Shown piece after piece: positions 49,349 to 60,800 of a stretch of 64,000 bases of DNA (positions within the stretch are counted from its first letter, which is position 1; the number at the start of each line of letters is the position of its first letter). The stretch is from Psoroptes ovis. Taxonomy: Eukaryota > Arthropoda > Arachnida > Sarcoptiformes > Psoroptidae. A program made the position numbers and the translations under genes. The notes beneath the pieces were generated by a model, which had not been told where the DNA came from, searched no databases, and saw nothing but the letters and a program-made list of their open reading frames with translations. The stretch covers positions 3,907,001-3,971,000 of the forward strand of contig PQWQ01000005.1 of the NCBI GenBank assembly GCA_002943765.1, given 5' to 3'.

Positions 49349-49957
49349 TTATTGACCGGGTATAATTAAACGAGCATTAACTGGCCGTGTTACTGATCTT
49401 GTAATGGTAACATCTTCCAATGGTCGATCATTACCATCACGTTCAACAGCAGCGATTTGATTGACCACCTCCATACCGGACACTACTTTACCAAAAACGA
49501 CATGTTTACCATCCAACCAAGGAGTCGGTACTAGCGTAATAAAAAATTGAGAACCATTCGAATCAGGACCTGAATTAGCCATCGACAGCAGGCCGGCTTC
49601 TGTGTGTTTGATGTTAAAGTTTTCATCAGCGAAACGTCCACCATAAATTGAGAAAGAGCCACGGCCATCACCACGTATAATATCACCTCCTTGTATCATA
49701 AAATTCGGTATAACACGATGAAATCGCGAATTACGATAAGATTTTCCTTGAAAACCTTGTGCACTCGATAACAAAGCGAAATTGGCTACTGTCTTCGGCA
49801 CATCTCGACCAAACAATGCAATCACAATCGTTCCGATCGGTTTTTGTCCAATCGATATATCAAATATTGCTTCTTCAGTAACATCTACTTGTTTACAATG
49901 ACTATAGGCTGCGATTACCAGCAATATTACTATTTTCAAATGATGATATTTGAACAT
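49349..49957 (-). CDS. Secreted/ER cyclophilin-type peptidyl-prolyl isomerase
   Basis: A single exon of 202 aa. The signal peptide spans residues 1 to about 21 (ILLVIAAYSHC). The cyclophilin domain follows, with the catalytic and binding signatures SRFHRVIPNFMIQGGD, ENFNIKHTEAGLLSMANSGP, NGSQFFITL and the tryptophan-containing WLDGKHVVFGKV, so the active-site Arg, Phe, Gln, Trp and His are intact. It catalyses cis-trans isomerisation of peptidyl-prolyl bonds in secretory proteins. Layout and signal peptide fit the cyclophilin B branch (human PPIB is 216 aa), but the C-terminus (ARLIIPGQ) carries no KDEL-like signal. Cyclophilins are known minor allergens of mites; this copy is a secretory paralog of that cytosolic type. 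Confidence 0.95.
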   Translation of the reverse strand: MFKYHHLKIVILLVIAAYSHCKQVDVTEEAIFDISIGQKPIGTIVIALFGRDVPKTVANFALLSSAQGFQGKSYRNSRFHRVIPNFMIQGGDIIRGDGRGSFSIYGGRFADENFNIKHTEAGLLSMANSGPDSNGSQFFITLVPTPWLDGKHVVFGKVVSGMEVVNQIAAVERDGNDRPLEDVTITRSVTRPVNARLIIPGQ

Positions 49958-50861
49958 TTTCGATGATAATTTTCTTCAACAAATTTTCTGACAAACAGAA
50001 CACAAATCAAAAACAGAATATATTGGTCATCAGTTTTCGAACGGGAAAAATCTGTTGTTTTTATACTGCTGTCACAACCGAAAAATCAAAAATGAATTCA
50101 GATTCAAAAAAAGATGAAAAAGAGACACGGATATTTCGTTGAATATATTTGATATTTGAAATTTGCCCAAACATGTCCAAATAAAGTTAATAATATAGGA
50201 AATAACCTGGATTATTCACAAAATTATTCATATTCAAATTATTCAAATTTTTATTATTTCAATTATTCAAATAATCTTGATAACACACAGAAGAAAAAAG
50301 AAACTTGAATTAATCATAAATCATCATAACAAGATCAAACAAACATCGACACCGCCAAACAACTGGGCGAAATCTCAAATATATTATAATGAATGAATAG
50401 TGGATATTCGATTGTCGAAAAATTTGGGAATTAATGCAAATATGCCAACACATATTCAGCCATATTCTAATTCTAAATTTAGCATCTTTTCATTTCTTTT
50501 TTTTCTGAATAACCAAAAAAATTATGAGTTCAAATTAATTCGGTCAATCCAATTGCATACCATGATTGCATTATCGTTTATCGTGCTCTACAAATGCCAT
50601 TCATTCATATTTTGTCAGATTTTTGATTAGCTGCGCCATCATGTTTAATATTCAATTTATAAATGTACAATCATCACATTTGACATTTAATCACTACACA
50701 CACCATTACCACTCGAACTTACACACATGTAGACATACAAAAAGCAATTGTTATTTATAATAAATGGAATTATTGACACAAAAAATTTTGCAATAAAATG
50801 ATCTCATCGTTTCAATTAGTTTAATTAATTTATTTCATATTACAATAACAATGATCGAATA
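49958..50861. other. Spacer between GPN1 and the cyclophilin
   Basis: This spacer holds the cyclophilin promoter/5'UTR and the GPN1 3'UTR. A short ATTCAAATT-like iteration lies at about 50213-50277. A minus-strand AATAAA (50829-50834) sits about 30 nt beyond the GPN1 stop. No gene is seen. Confidence 0.55.
50829..50834 (-). terminator. Candidate poly(A) signal of GPN1
   Basis: AATAAA on the minus strand, about 30 nt past the GPN1 stop codon. Confidence 0.5.
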
Positions 50862-52026
50862 TCAAAAATTTTGACCACGTTTACCAAATGTTACCATATC
50901 ACTATTAATATTTACTGTGGATGAATTTGGTTTCGGCTGCGACGATTCATTCAGTGATATTTGATCCGTTTTTTGTTTCAATTCATCGATATTGTTGCTG
51001 ACATTATTCGTAGATTTTTTCTCCAATTGTTTTTCAAATTCTTTTCGATAATTTTGTTCATAATCATCCCTTGCTCGATCGATTGCATCTAATAATTCAT
51101 CGAAACCGTTACCAGTTTTTGATGAAATGCCGACGACGGATAAATCTTGATAAAATATATCCAATGCGCTAACTAGCGATTGATTCAAACAAGCCATATA
51201 TGTTGGGTCATCGTTGATCGCTTGCTCAAATATATCCGAGTTTTTCATCCATTCAATAGCGAATTGATGATCAATGATATCGGTTTTATTCAATGCAACA
51301 ATGATTGGTGTTTTATATTTGTACATTATTGAACATGCATATAACATATTTGACATGAATGTTGTTGGATTATGGCTGCGTACAGTATCGATTACAAACA
51401 ATATTATCGTTGGATATTTTGATGCTAATGCTTCGGTTAGTATTGATCCAGATGCTGACCATGTGAATACTTCAACTTGTCCAGGTGTATCAATCAGCAC
51501 ATAGCTAAATTCAAGACGAATACATGAATTAAACTTTTTATGATTGAACCATTGAACACACTGACCTATATGATTGTTTACGTTTTTCAATTAAATCTAA
51601 AACTTGATCAAATCTTGTGACAAATAAATTCAATGATGTTATTATTGAACCGTTTGGACCGAGACGATATTTTTCCATTACATTTTTATAGTGAATCGAA
51701 TCTCTAATATCAATGTTACATGGATAATCTACACGCAAACAAGCTGGATCACAATTGATGACATATGGTGGACGATTTTTACCGAATAAATGTTGAACTA
51801 ATTTAGCACATAATGTTGATTTACCGCAACCAGCCATACCAAGAATTATCACACAAATAGGATCATTTTTCTTGTCATCATTTTTGGCGTTTTCACCAGC
51901 AATTTCATCTGACACTGATGATGTTGATGCAGATGCATTTTCCACTGGCTTTGAACTGTCTTCTTTTATATCGATTTGTTCGTCAACTTCCATTTTTTTC
52001 AATAAATCTTTTTGGATCTTAAACAT
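50862..52026 (-). CDS. GPN1: GPN-loop GTPase 1 (XAB1)
   Basis: Exons 52026-51566 and 51504-50862 give 1104 nt, or 367 aa; the 61-bp intron (GTCAGT donor) splits the Ser codon before YVLIDTPG. Motifs in order: P-loop GMAGCGKST, PPYVINCDPA, NIDIRDSIHYK, the defining Gly-Pro-Asn loop in LGPNGSIITSLNLF, switch DTPGQVEVFTWSASGSI, FMSNMLYACSI and NKTDIIDHQFA. GPN1 works as a dimer with GPN3 in assembly and nuclear import of RNA polymerase II. The N-terminus carries an acidic Ser-rich extension of about 50 residues, and the C-terminal tail is short and Asn/Gln/Lys-rich compared with human (374 aa). A second Met (MEVDEQ) 11 residues in is an alternative start. Confidence 0.96.
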
Positions 52027-52938
52027 TCAAAGAATTAAGTTTGAATTTTAATTTATTTATGTTTTTTTTAACGCATGTTTTTGATTGCTGAGTACTGTTC
52101 ATAAACAACGACTCGAAAAAAATTTTGAAAATTCATAATTTCTTCAAAAAGCATTTGATTTCCGTAGTTTTTCATTTTTTTAAAATATTAAGTTTCTAAA
52201 ATTAAAACTGATTGAGGGGAAAAAATTGTTACAATCATAATTTCGATGAATGAAATTATGCAATCAATCATAGATTATTGTACGTAAATATATCTTGTGA
52301 AATGAATTTTAAGAAATTAGACATGAATAATCCATCCATCATCATTCATAATCCATCATCGAGAAATTGTTAATCGAAATGAAATATTTTCAATGTTAAA
52401 ACATCATTGTGAAACAATAAAGTGCTTTAATTTTTCTTTTTCTGACATTTTAATTGAGAATTTTTCCATCCATTATCTTTCAATTAGAATTATTGTTGCT
52501 GATATACTGATTTATATTCCATCCAGTGATACGATTAGCTTACATTACGATCCGATATTTGTTCCATTTTATATCACTTTTCAACGAAAAGTGTTTCATC
52601 ACGACGTTTCAATGGCATGTTATATGGCATTTTATAGCTAAAATCAGCCATTTACTTTCATTATTGATGTGATGTAATCTTTGGGAAACAAAATATGAAC
52701 AATAATAACAATTAATAATGAACAAATCAAGGACTTGATTGGTGTCATCATCGAATACATTTATAAATAAATGATAATCTGAAAATCATCATAACTAATT
52801 GCTTATTTCTCCCATTTTGGAACTTTGAAAAAAAGTCGAATTAATTTGAAAAAATACAAAAACTAACCAATCCTTTTTCGTCGAAACAATTTTTAAATAT
52901 TTTTGTTTGAACTTAAATCAACAGAGAAAGCCCAAGTA

Positions 52939-53023
52939 TTAGGTTTTCCGGAAAGTTCTGACCGATTTTCATCAGCAACTCTGCATTGATTAAGCGGAAT
53001 GAACTTTTCGGACAACAACCTAG
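52939..53023 (+). mobile_element. Short mariner-type MITE, copy 2
   Basis: This 85-bp element begins TTAGGTTTTCCGGAAAGTTC. Its reverse-complemented right end reads CTAGGTTGTTGTCCGAAAAG. TA flanks both sides. It is closely similar, in the opposite orientation, to the element at 53580-53659 over its whole length, including the internal ACCGATTTTCAT..GCAACTC block. It is non-coding. Confidence 0.7.
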
Positions 53024-53140
53024 TATATTTGTATTCATTTTTGTGTGAAATATTGACCTTTTAAATAATTCATTTTCATGATGTGGTTTTGTTGTTTTTT
53101 GTTTTCCCGTATCGTATTCATGAATAAATGAAATAAAATA

Positions 53141-53301
53141 CAGGATTTCAAGTTTTAATTCGGAATTTTGAAATTAATTTTAGTAGTTTTCAAGTTGATT
53201 TTCGTAGTTTTGAATGCTATTTTAAACCATGAAATTACGAAATTCAATTTTAAAACTATGAAATTTAATTTCAAAACCCCGAATTAAAACTTGAAACCCT
53301 G
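53141..53301. mobile_element. Foldback MITE, near-complete palindrome
   Basis: This 161-bp element starts CAGGATTTCAAGTTTTAATT and ends in its near inverse, with TA directly outside both ends. The two arms pair over roughly 75-80 bases with about one mismatch per six or seven, leaving almost no loop (near 53218-53228). It has no coding capacity. The structure fits a Tc1/mariner-related foldback element. Confidence 0.75.
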
Positions 53302-53579
53302 TAAAAAAATGAATAAATAAATAATTGACATGTTTTCGCAAATTATTTGTTATATCAACATCATGTTAATTCATCAATTCCAATGCAAAAATTCAAAAAA
53401 AAAAAAAAAAAAAACAAGCAACAAAAACATTTGTTTGTATGTAAAGTTTTATCGTACAACAATACAAATAAATAAACAAAATCATGCAAACAAACATTTT
53501 TCTCTCTCCATTGTTTTTCAATATGTGGAAGTGAAAATTTGACAATGACTATTTTTCGTATTGTTAAATGTTAAATATA

Positions 53580-53659
53580 TTAGGCTGTCCGAAAAGTTCA
53601 TTCAGTTTTATCAATAGAGTTGCCCATGAAAATCGACCAAAACTTTCTGAACAATCTAA
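53580..53659 (-). mobile_element. Short mariner-type MITE, copy 3
   Basis: An element of about 80 bp with left end TTAGGCTGTCCGAAAAGTTC and reverse-complemented right end TTAGATTGTTCAGAAAGTTT. It is homologous to the copy at 52939-53023 in inverted orientation. The right boundary is uncertain by a few bases. Confidence 0.65.
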
Positions 53660-54328
53660 ATAAAATGTTGAAATTGCATAACAATTATTTTCCATGTAAA
53701 AAACTTTGATCATCATCATCATCATCAATAAACATCATACAAATATATTTGATAATTTTATATGGCCTAGAAACAATTAACGAAATGTTGTCGTTGATCA
53801 ACGAAATGATTGAATTGAATTGAATTGAAATCTTTAGATTAGTTTTTTCAATGTTGTTGTCGATGTTACAAAACACCCAAATCAACAAAAAGCAAATCAA
53901 AGTATTTAATCAAAAATTTTCATTTAATTTGTTTTTGTTGCTGTCTGATGTTGATGTTGATCATCAACTGTTGATATGTGTGTGCATCACAATTATTGGT
54001 ACCGATTGTTTTTTTCAGTGAAGAAAGAGTCAAAATGAAACATTTGTTTATTCTCTTTGTTTATTCATTTATAGACGCCTTAGGGAACTTATTTGGCTCT
54101 ATCTCTCTCTCGATCAAGAAAAGGACTAGGAAAAAATCCATCATTCAAGAAATGTTTAGAATTTTTGCTTTGATATTTTGATAAAAATTATCACATTGAA
54201 AATTTTGATTGAATCTTGTATGAATGAGAATTGCAATTGGTGTGTTTCAAATATCATTTAATTATTATTTCTGGATCCTATTCGTGTGTATAGTGTACCG
54301 ATATTAAGGTACAAAATCACCAGCAGCT

Positions 54329-55108
54329 ATGATCATCACACGACAATTATTATCGAATAAACTTTTATTATTATCAGTGTTATTAATCATTAATCTTGAT
54401 AATGTTGTAGCCATCAATAATAATAATAATAGCAATCAGGGTATGTTCATTTTATCAAACTGATTTTATCAATTTCAGCCTCAAAAAATTCAATCACAAA
54501 TGACAGGAAATAATAATCAACAAAATGAAAATGATAGAAATCATAATAATAAAAATGATGCATCAATACCATCATCGCTGTTTATGAATACGGACGATGT
54601 AGAATTGATTAAAGATTTCGACAAGGAATTGACGATTACCGATAGTGATAATAATAATAATCAGAAAAGCAATAATGAAAATCGTTTCCATAATACAAAT
54701 GGTTTAATTGTATTAATTGCTCAACCATTCAAATCACAGCAACGTTCTATTGCCGATAAATCAATGATTATGCCAATCGTTATCAAAGCAAGCAATGATA
54801 ATCAAAATAAACAAATCGAATGGAATGTTGTTAATTTATCACAACAATCACAGCATAAATTGAAACAACATTTTAATAATTTGAATAATATTATCCATAA
54901 TAATCACCAGAATCATCGACAACCACATAAACATCCTAAACAATCGAATCAACAACATCAACGAAGTACTCGTAATCGTATTATGAATAATGAATTATTA
55001 CCTGCTACACCGCAACATCAACAACGTGCTCGATTTTGGTCACCACAACAAGCTAAATTGGCTAAATTTAAATTTTTAAATTTTCGTAAACGTTTTTTTC
55101 CATTATAA
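54329..55108 (+). CDS. Secreted Asn/Gln-rich protein with basic C-terminus
   Basis: Exons 54329-54440 and 54507-55108 give 714 nt, or 237 aa; the 66-bp phase-1 intron ends at atgacag. An earlier acceptor at 54478 puts a stop in frame, which is why the later one is chosen. A clear signal peptide (residues 1 to about 28, core LLLLSVLLIINL) is followed by an Asn/Gln-rich stretch. A central hydrophobic, beta-like patch with NGLIVLIAQPF and MIMPIVIKA follows, then a His/Gln-rich segment. The last 27 residues, ending AKLAKFKFLNFRKRFFPL, are strongly cationic and aromatic with no acidic residue. No family is recognised. The spliced model is supported by the signal peptide and phase. Confidence 0.65.
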
Positions 55109-57818
55109 TTTATATTATTTTATTTTATTCTATTTTTTTTAAACAAATAATTTTGAAAATTTTTAAAAATTTAAAATAAAAATAAAAAGTTTGGGAATCA
55201 CTGCTTTAGATTTTTTCAAAAATTTCCAAATACCTTAACTAACCTTCCAATTAACCTAACTTAAATAACCTTCCAAATATAACCTTAGATTTTTTCGAAA
55301 AATTCAAAAATTTTGACGATGGATAGCCTTAGATTTTTTCGATTTTTTGAGAAATTTTGACGATGGATAGCCTTAGATTTTTTCGAAAAATTCAAAAATT
55401 TTGACGATGGATAGCCTTAGATTTTTTCGATTTTTTGAGAAATTTTGACGATGGATAGCCTTAGATTTTTTCGATTTTTTGAGAAATTTTGACGATGGAT
55501 AGCCTTAGATTTTTTCGAAATTTTCAAAAATTTTGACGATGGATAGCCTTAGATTTTTTCGATTTTTTGAGAAATTTTGACGATGGATAGCCTTAGATTT
55601 TTTCGAAATTTTCAAAAATTTTGACGATGGATAGCCTTAGATTTTTTCGAAATTTTCAAAAATTTTGACGATGGATAGCCTTAGATTTTTTCGAAATTTT
55701 GAAAAATTTTGACGATGGATAGCCTTAGATTTTTTCGATTTTTTGAGAAATTTTGACGATGGATAGCCTTAGATTTTTTCGATTTTTCAAAAATTTCCAC
55801 GTACTATAGCCTTAGATTTTTTCAAAATTTTCGAAAATTTCCACGTACTATAGCCTTAGATTTTTTCGATTTTTTCAAAAATTTCCACGTACTATAGCCT
55901 TAGATTTTTTCAAAATTTTCGAAAATTTCCACGTACTATAGCCTTAGATTTTTTCGATTTTTTCAAAAATTTCCACGTACTATGGCCTTAGATTTTTTCG
56001 CAATCCTCGTGCCATTCAGTCATGAATGAAAATAAGATTTAAGACTTTTCTTTTTCGAAGGTCAAATTTTTCAAATACGTTTTTGAATTATTTCTTCAAC
56101 TCATCTCTTCTCTAATTCTTTTGAAAATTATTTGATAATTAACTAATAATTATGTTTTAAATTTTTTTTTTTTTTGAATTGTTTGCCTGTATTTATTTTA
56201 ATTAACGCTTTTATTATCTTTTCGATGAAAAAGTAATAAAAAGAAAAATGTGATATGAATCATAATTGAATAGAGAATTGGGTGCGGTAAACACATTCAT
56301 TACGTGTTTTTTATGCTACGATTGATAATAAAATAAAGATGTTCATTGTATTGTCCCATCATTACATAAGAACCATACACTAATTTTGAATATGTTTTTA
56401 TATTTGAAAATGAATTAAAATACAAATTTAATTTCGAAGCATTTTCTTTCTTTTTCATAGTTACACCTTATATTTTTTGTCTTCTTCTTTGATAAATATT
56501 CAATGAGTGTTCTTTGATGAAAAGACTTATTCCTTTCGAAAAAAAAACTCTTTTATGTTTGCTGACACTTATGTAGATTGTTGTCCGGTTCAAAATTTTG
56601 CTCTTACACACATGCATACGCCGGTATCGAATCCTTCAAGCTCAAAAATGAACAAATGACTGCATCAGCGGCTTTTGGAACTATAGTCTCGCAAGACGTA
56701 ATCGTACGCCAATGGACTGTTTTAAATAATTAAAGATTTGAGAATTGAAAATTTAGATCATTGTACCATGAAATTTGATTATAACATTATTTCTTTGTTT
56801 ATCATTATTCATATTTATATTTAATTCATATTTTACCATTCATTATTCATAATTTAAAAGGGCTCATAAATTAAATGCTATAATTTAAAAAAAATATTCA
56901 ATTCAATTTGAATTCAAAATGTGGACAACATCTTAAATGTCCGTTAATTGAAATGAATTCATTCGAATAAACAAAAATGGTGGAAATGAAGAGAAAAAAG
57001 AATGTTTCAGTGTTAACGCCTAGATAAATGACAACAGTGTATTGTGAATGATGGCTGATGATGATATTCAAATAATAATACAAATAATTGTCATTTCTAT
57101 GGTCGGTTGATTTATCTATTTATTTTTTTGTCAAAAAAATGGCCTGAAAGATTTTTCTATTTTGATTTTTATATTCATATTTATGCATGGTTTCGGTCCA
57201 TTTTGCAAGTCCAATGTATTATTCCGTTTCATTCAAACATCAGTACGTGTTTCTGTTGAGGCCTTGTTTCCGTTTGATTTTTCAAGCAATTCATTTTATC
57301 AACTGATCGAATTGGGAAAAACAATCGGAAATACAAATGTTTTACATTGGATTGTGATGATGAGATTTTGCATCTGTTCACCAATTTTCCATTATTTATT
57401 ATTGTGCATATGTTCATATGGTCTGTTGATTAAGGTTCGGTGGATACACCTTCTTTTTTGCTTCGATGCCAACTGTTGATTTTTATATATCTGACTACCG
57501 ATGTTGTTTTGAACCCGCCTTTGCACGAGACCCTTTTTTTTGGTCGTTTGTTGTTGAACCAAAAATTTCATCAAAATGACCAGCAAGTAACTCGACATTC
57601 ACATTCGATGTCAGAGTGCTGCTGGTTGTGGCTGATCGTCAAAATTTTTCAACGATTTTTTTCCACGACATATCTCTAAAATCATCAATGAAAAGTGTTC
57701 ATTTATGTTTTTGGATCTAAATGTGATAATTTCTTCTGATGAAAAAACCATCAAAAGCATCATCATCGAAATATCATTATAAATATTCGTTTATATAAGT
57801 TATTTTTCCAAAGCCAAA
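55109..57818. other. Intergenic region containing a tandem-repeat array
   Basis: After a short 3'UTR of the preceding gene comes a minisatellite (about 55190-56000). The remaining 1.8 kb to the next start codon holds AT-rich sequence with only weak frames (57162-57479, 57440-57679) that lack recognisable domains. Confidence 0.55.
55270..56000. repeat. 44-bp tandem repeat array in two blocks
   Basis: The shared core TAGCCTTAGATTTTTTC recurs every 44 bp or so. In the first block (about 55270-55780, roughly 11 units) the junction is GACGATGGA. In the second (about 55790-55995, about 5 units) it is CCACGTACTA. Between core and junction sits a variable palindrome-like AT segment (GATTTTTTGAGAAA, GAAATTTTCAAAAA, CAAAATTTTCGAAAA and others). 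Decayed forms extend left to about 55195. It contains no coding frame. Confidence 0.9.
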
Positions 57819-60800
57819 ATGTATTCAATTTATCAACTTAATCATTGTACAACAATCATTTTTGCCATCATTTTGTCATTATTCATATCATTATCAACAA
57901 CTCAAGGTAAGTTTCCAATCGATAATATTGTTTGGGAAATGTATTAATTAACTATATAATCAAAATGATCAAGAGAAATTGATCAAATGAATTATTTGAT
58001 CAAATTAATTATTTTTCATAGATTAATTACCAAAATCTTAGCAAATTAGAAATGTTATCTATTTTTCAATTTCTATTAGTGATCATGAGCGTACTTTAAA
58101 AAAACCATATGGCCTCGAATCGATACCATTCGGTCTATCGGTTCATACAGTTGTTCATTTAAACCGAACATATGGCATATGGCGGAAACCATTCCCTTTA
58201 TTTGATTCCTGTGTTAGAGCAGGCTATGACCTTTATTTTTTTTCTGAAAATTTATGGGTGTTTTTTGACTTTCTATTTCACCTGTGTGTGCTAAATGTTA
58301 GCGAACATGGCCCTAAGGAAACAGACAGCTGCTGTCCTTACTTTTAGACCTTTTGTATTTTTTTCTTGAAGCAGCTGTCACCGGTTTTAAAAGGTCTTGC
58401 TCAAAGGCTTTTTAGCCAAGTTTTTTTCAACAATTCACTAAGAGGTGTAATTTAAAGTCTTGAAACTTCCAAACTTTTAAATTTCTCATCGTTCAAAATC
58501 ACCTGAGCCGGGTGATAGGTGATTTACTTTGTATTTTTTTTCTCTCTCTTTTATATTCAAAATTTTCTCACAGACTTTTAAATTTTTTTAAATTTTTCTT
58601 TGGTTTTAAAGTTGTCGATAAGACAGACAATGACCTAATAACAACTACTGCTATTGAAAACAATACCGAAGGTGCTGCTGATGGTGTTGATCAAGGTTAT
58701 AATCGATTATCATCGACTGTTGAACAACAACAGCCACAACCGGTGATGAGAAAATATGGAACATGTGGCTATCCTGGCTCACCACGTAATGGGCGTGTAT
58801 TACATTTATTGGAACGTTACGATGAAGGAATGATTGTTACTTATGAATGTGAACAAAATTATATTCTATTAGGACCTATGACACGTACATGTTTGGCTAA
58901 CAATACATGGTCTGGTCGTATACCTATTTGTGGTATGCTTTTGATACAGATAATTATTTCAAACAAATTGAATAACAATTAATTCTATTGATTAATTTGA
59001 TAGATCAATCTATCAGGAATTTAGGCTTAACATCGGCTTCGGAAGCATTAATCAATTATCCACCACAATTAGCTGTGGATGGAAATTTTCGTACATGTTT
59101 CTTTTCGAATCGTCGCAAACCCCGATGGTGGCGAGTTGAATTGCCCAAACAATCTTTGAATAATCAATCGATTATATCTATTGCCCTTACTTTACCACCA
59201 ATAAGTATGTTTATTCTTTTCTATTAGAATAATATAAATGTGTTAATTATAAATTCAATTTGAATTATAATCAAATAGATGTGGAATTATATTTTTCAAT
59301 ATATGTTATTCAAACGGAAACAATAACGGTTGGTGAAAATGCAAACGATAAGATGATTACAAATGATAATATGACCACCACCAACATCAACAAAAATCAA
59401 CAAACGACATCATACAAATATAATAAATGTGCATCGTTTCGTGGTGTATTTTCATCGAAAACAATATTTGTACAATGTAGCAGCAATGGTAATGGTTTGC
59501 GTGGTGATTATTTACAAATCGAAGATGATTATCCTCAATTAGAATATTTTGGTCTTTGTGAAGTCGATATATTTGTACAACGAGATGAATATGATTGTGG
59601 ACAAATTGAAATACCGGCCTATGGTTATGTGCTTGATCAACAAATATCTATTGATGGTATACGATCAGTTGAATATCATTGTCATGAAGGTTATCGTTTG
59701 ATTGGATCAGCAAAGAGATATTGTGAAAGACGTACTGGACAATGGTCTGGCCAGGAACCGTATTGTGAACGTATTACGTGTTCAGAACCGAAATCAATCA
59801 AAAACGGTTTTCATCGTATTTATGGCGATGATCATCATAATGAAAACCAAAATATTGTCGGTTCACGTGTTGTTTATGAATGTCTTCCTGGATTCATATT
59901 TTCGGACCCCAGCATCAATGATACACAAATCTGTAATCATGAAGGTCAATGGTCAGGCAACCAAATTAATTTACCTGAGTGTGAACGTAAGTTTCATATT
60001 TTTTTCCCAATTTTTTTGTGAAATTTAAAATTCAATTTTGGCCTACAGCAATCGATTGCGGACATCCTGAATCATTATTAATAAATTCCGAAGACTTTTT
60101 TCTGTCTGGAGCACAATTTCGTTTGACAAATGGATCGACAAAATTTTCATCGATCGTTGAATTGATTTGTTCATCATCATCAGATAATCAAAGTTCAAAT
60201 TTATCATTGCGATGTCGTGAAGATGGTTTATGGACTGAAATGTTTGATTCGAATGATTCGACGGCCACCGCAAATTGTATTAGGCAACGACATAATGGTT
60301 ACCTGTACTTTTACGGTACATCGCTAACTTCAACATCGGCAACATTGAAAATTTTTTTCCGAAATAAAAATTTTTATATTCGTGAAACTTCGGTGAATAT
60401 CATACATTTATTAGCCGCAGTGGTCATTGCAGCATTCTTATCGATCATGATGATAATCATTCTCATGTTCAAACGTAACATAATTCAATGGTCAATATTT
60501 GAGATGTTTCATGCGAGATCAACGAGAATTTCGAATCAAGAACAGCAAACTTCGATGCTGACATCGATGAAATGTCGCCTGAAATCAACTGGAGAATCAA
60601 TGATCAAATGTTCAATGCCATTTGCTCGAATGATACGAAACTTTTTTCATAATCATAGTGAAAATGAACAAAATCAACAATCGGACATTGAAAATCAAAC
60701 GGAGCCAATGCAAAATGATCGATCATCGACATCATCATCATCGATCATGGATCAAGATATGGAAAAATCAAGAAATTCAACTTCAATCAAATCATTACCA

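Larger units (their letters stand above)
52027..54328. other. Intergenic region rich in inverted-repeat elements
   Basis: This 2.3-kb spacer has no gene I can support. It contains three short transposon-like elements (52939-53023, 53141-53301, 53580-53659) and a 20-A tract (53395-53414). The final part should hold the promoter of the secreted Asn/Gln-rich gene. Confidence 0.6.

Noticed and set aside
55270..56000. CRISPR-like array
   Set aside because: Repeat period is constant at about 44 bp but the spacers are near-identical AT-rich variants, no cas genes occur and the genome is eukaryotic; it is a minisatellite.
57162..57679. Overlapping plus-strand frames before the sushi gene
   Set aside because: They have weak starts, no domains, stop-interrupted alternatives in all frames and no splice connection to the signal-peptide exon at 57819.
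58080..58200. tRNA-like stretch in the sushi intron
   Set aside because: A GGTTC-like box is present but no acceptor stem, anticodon arm or D-arm consensus can be formed.
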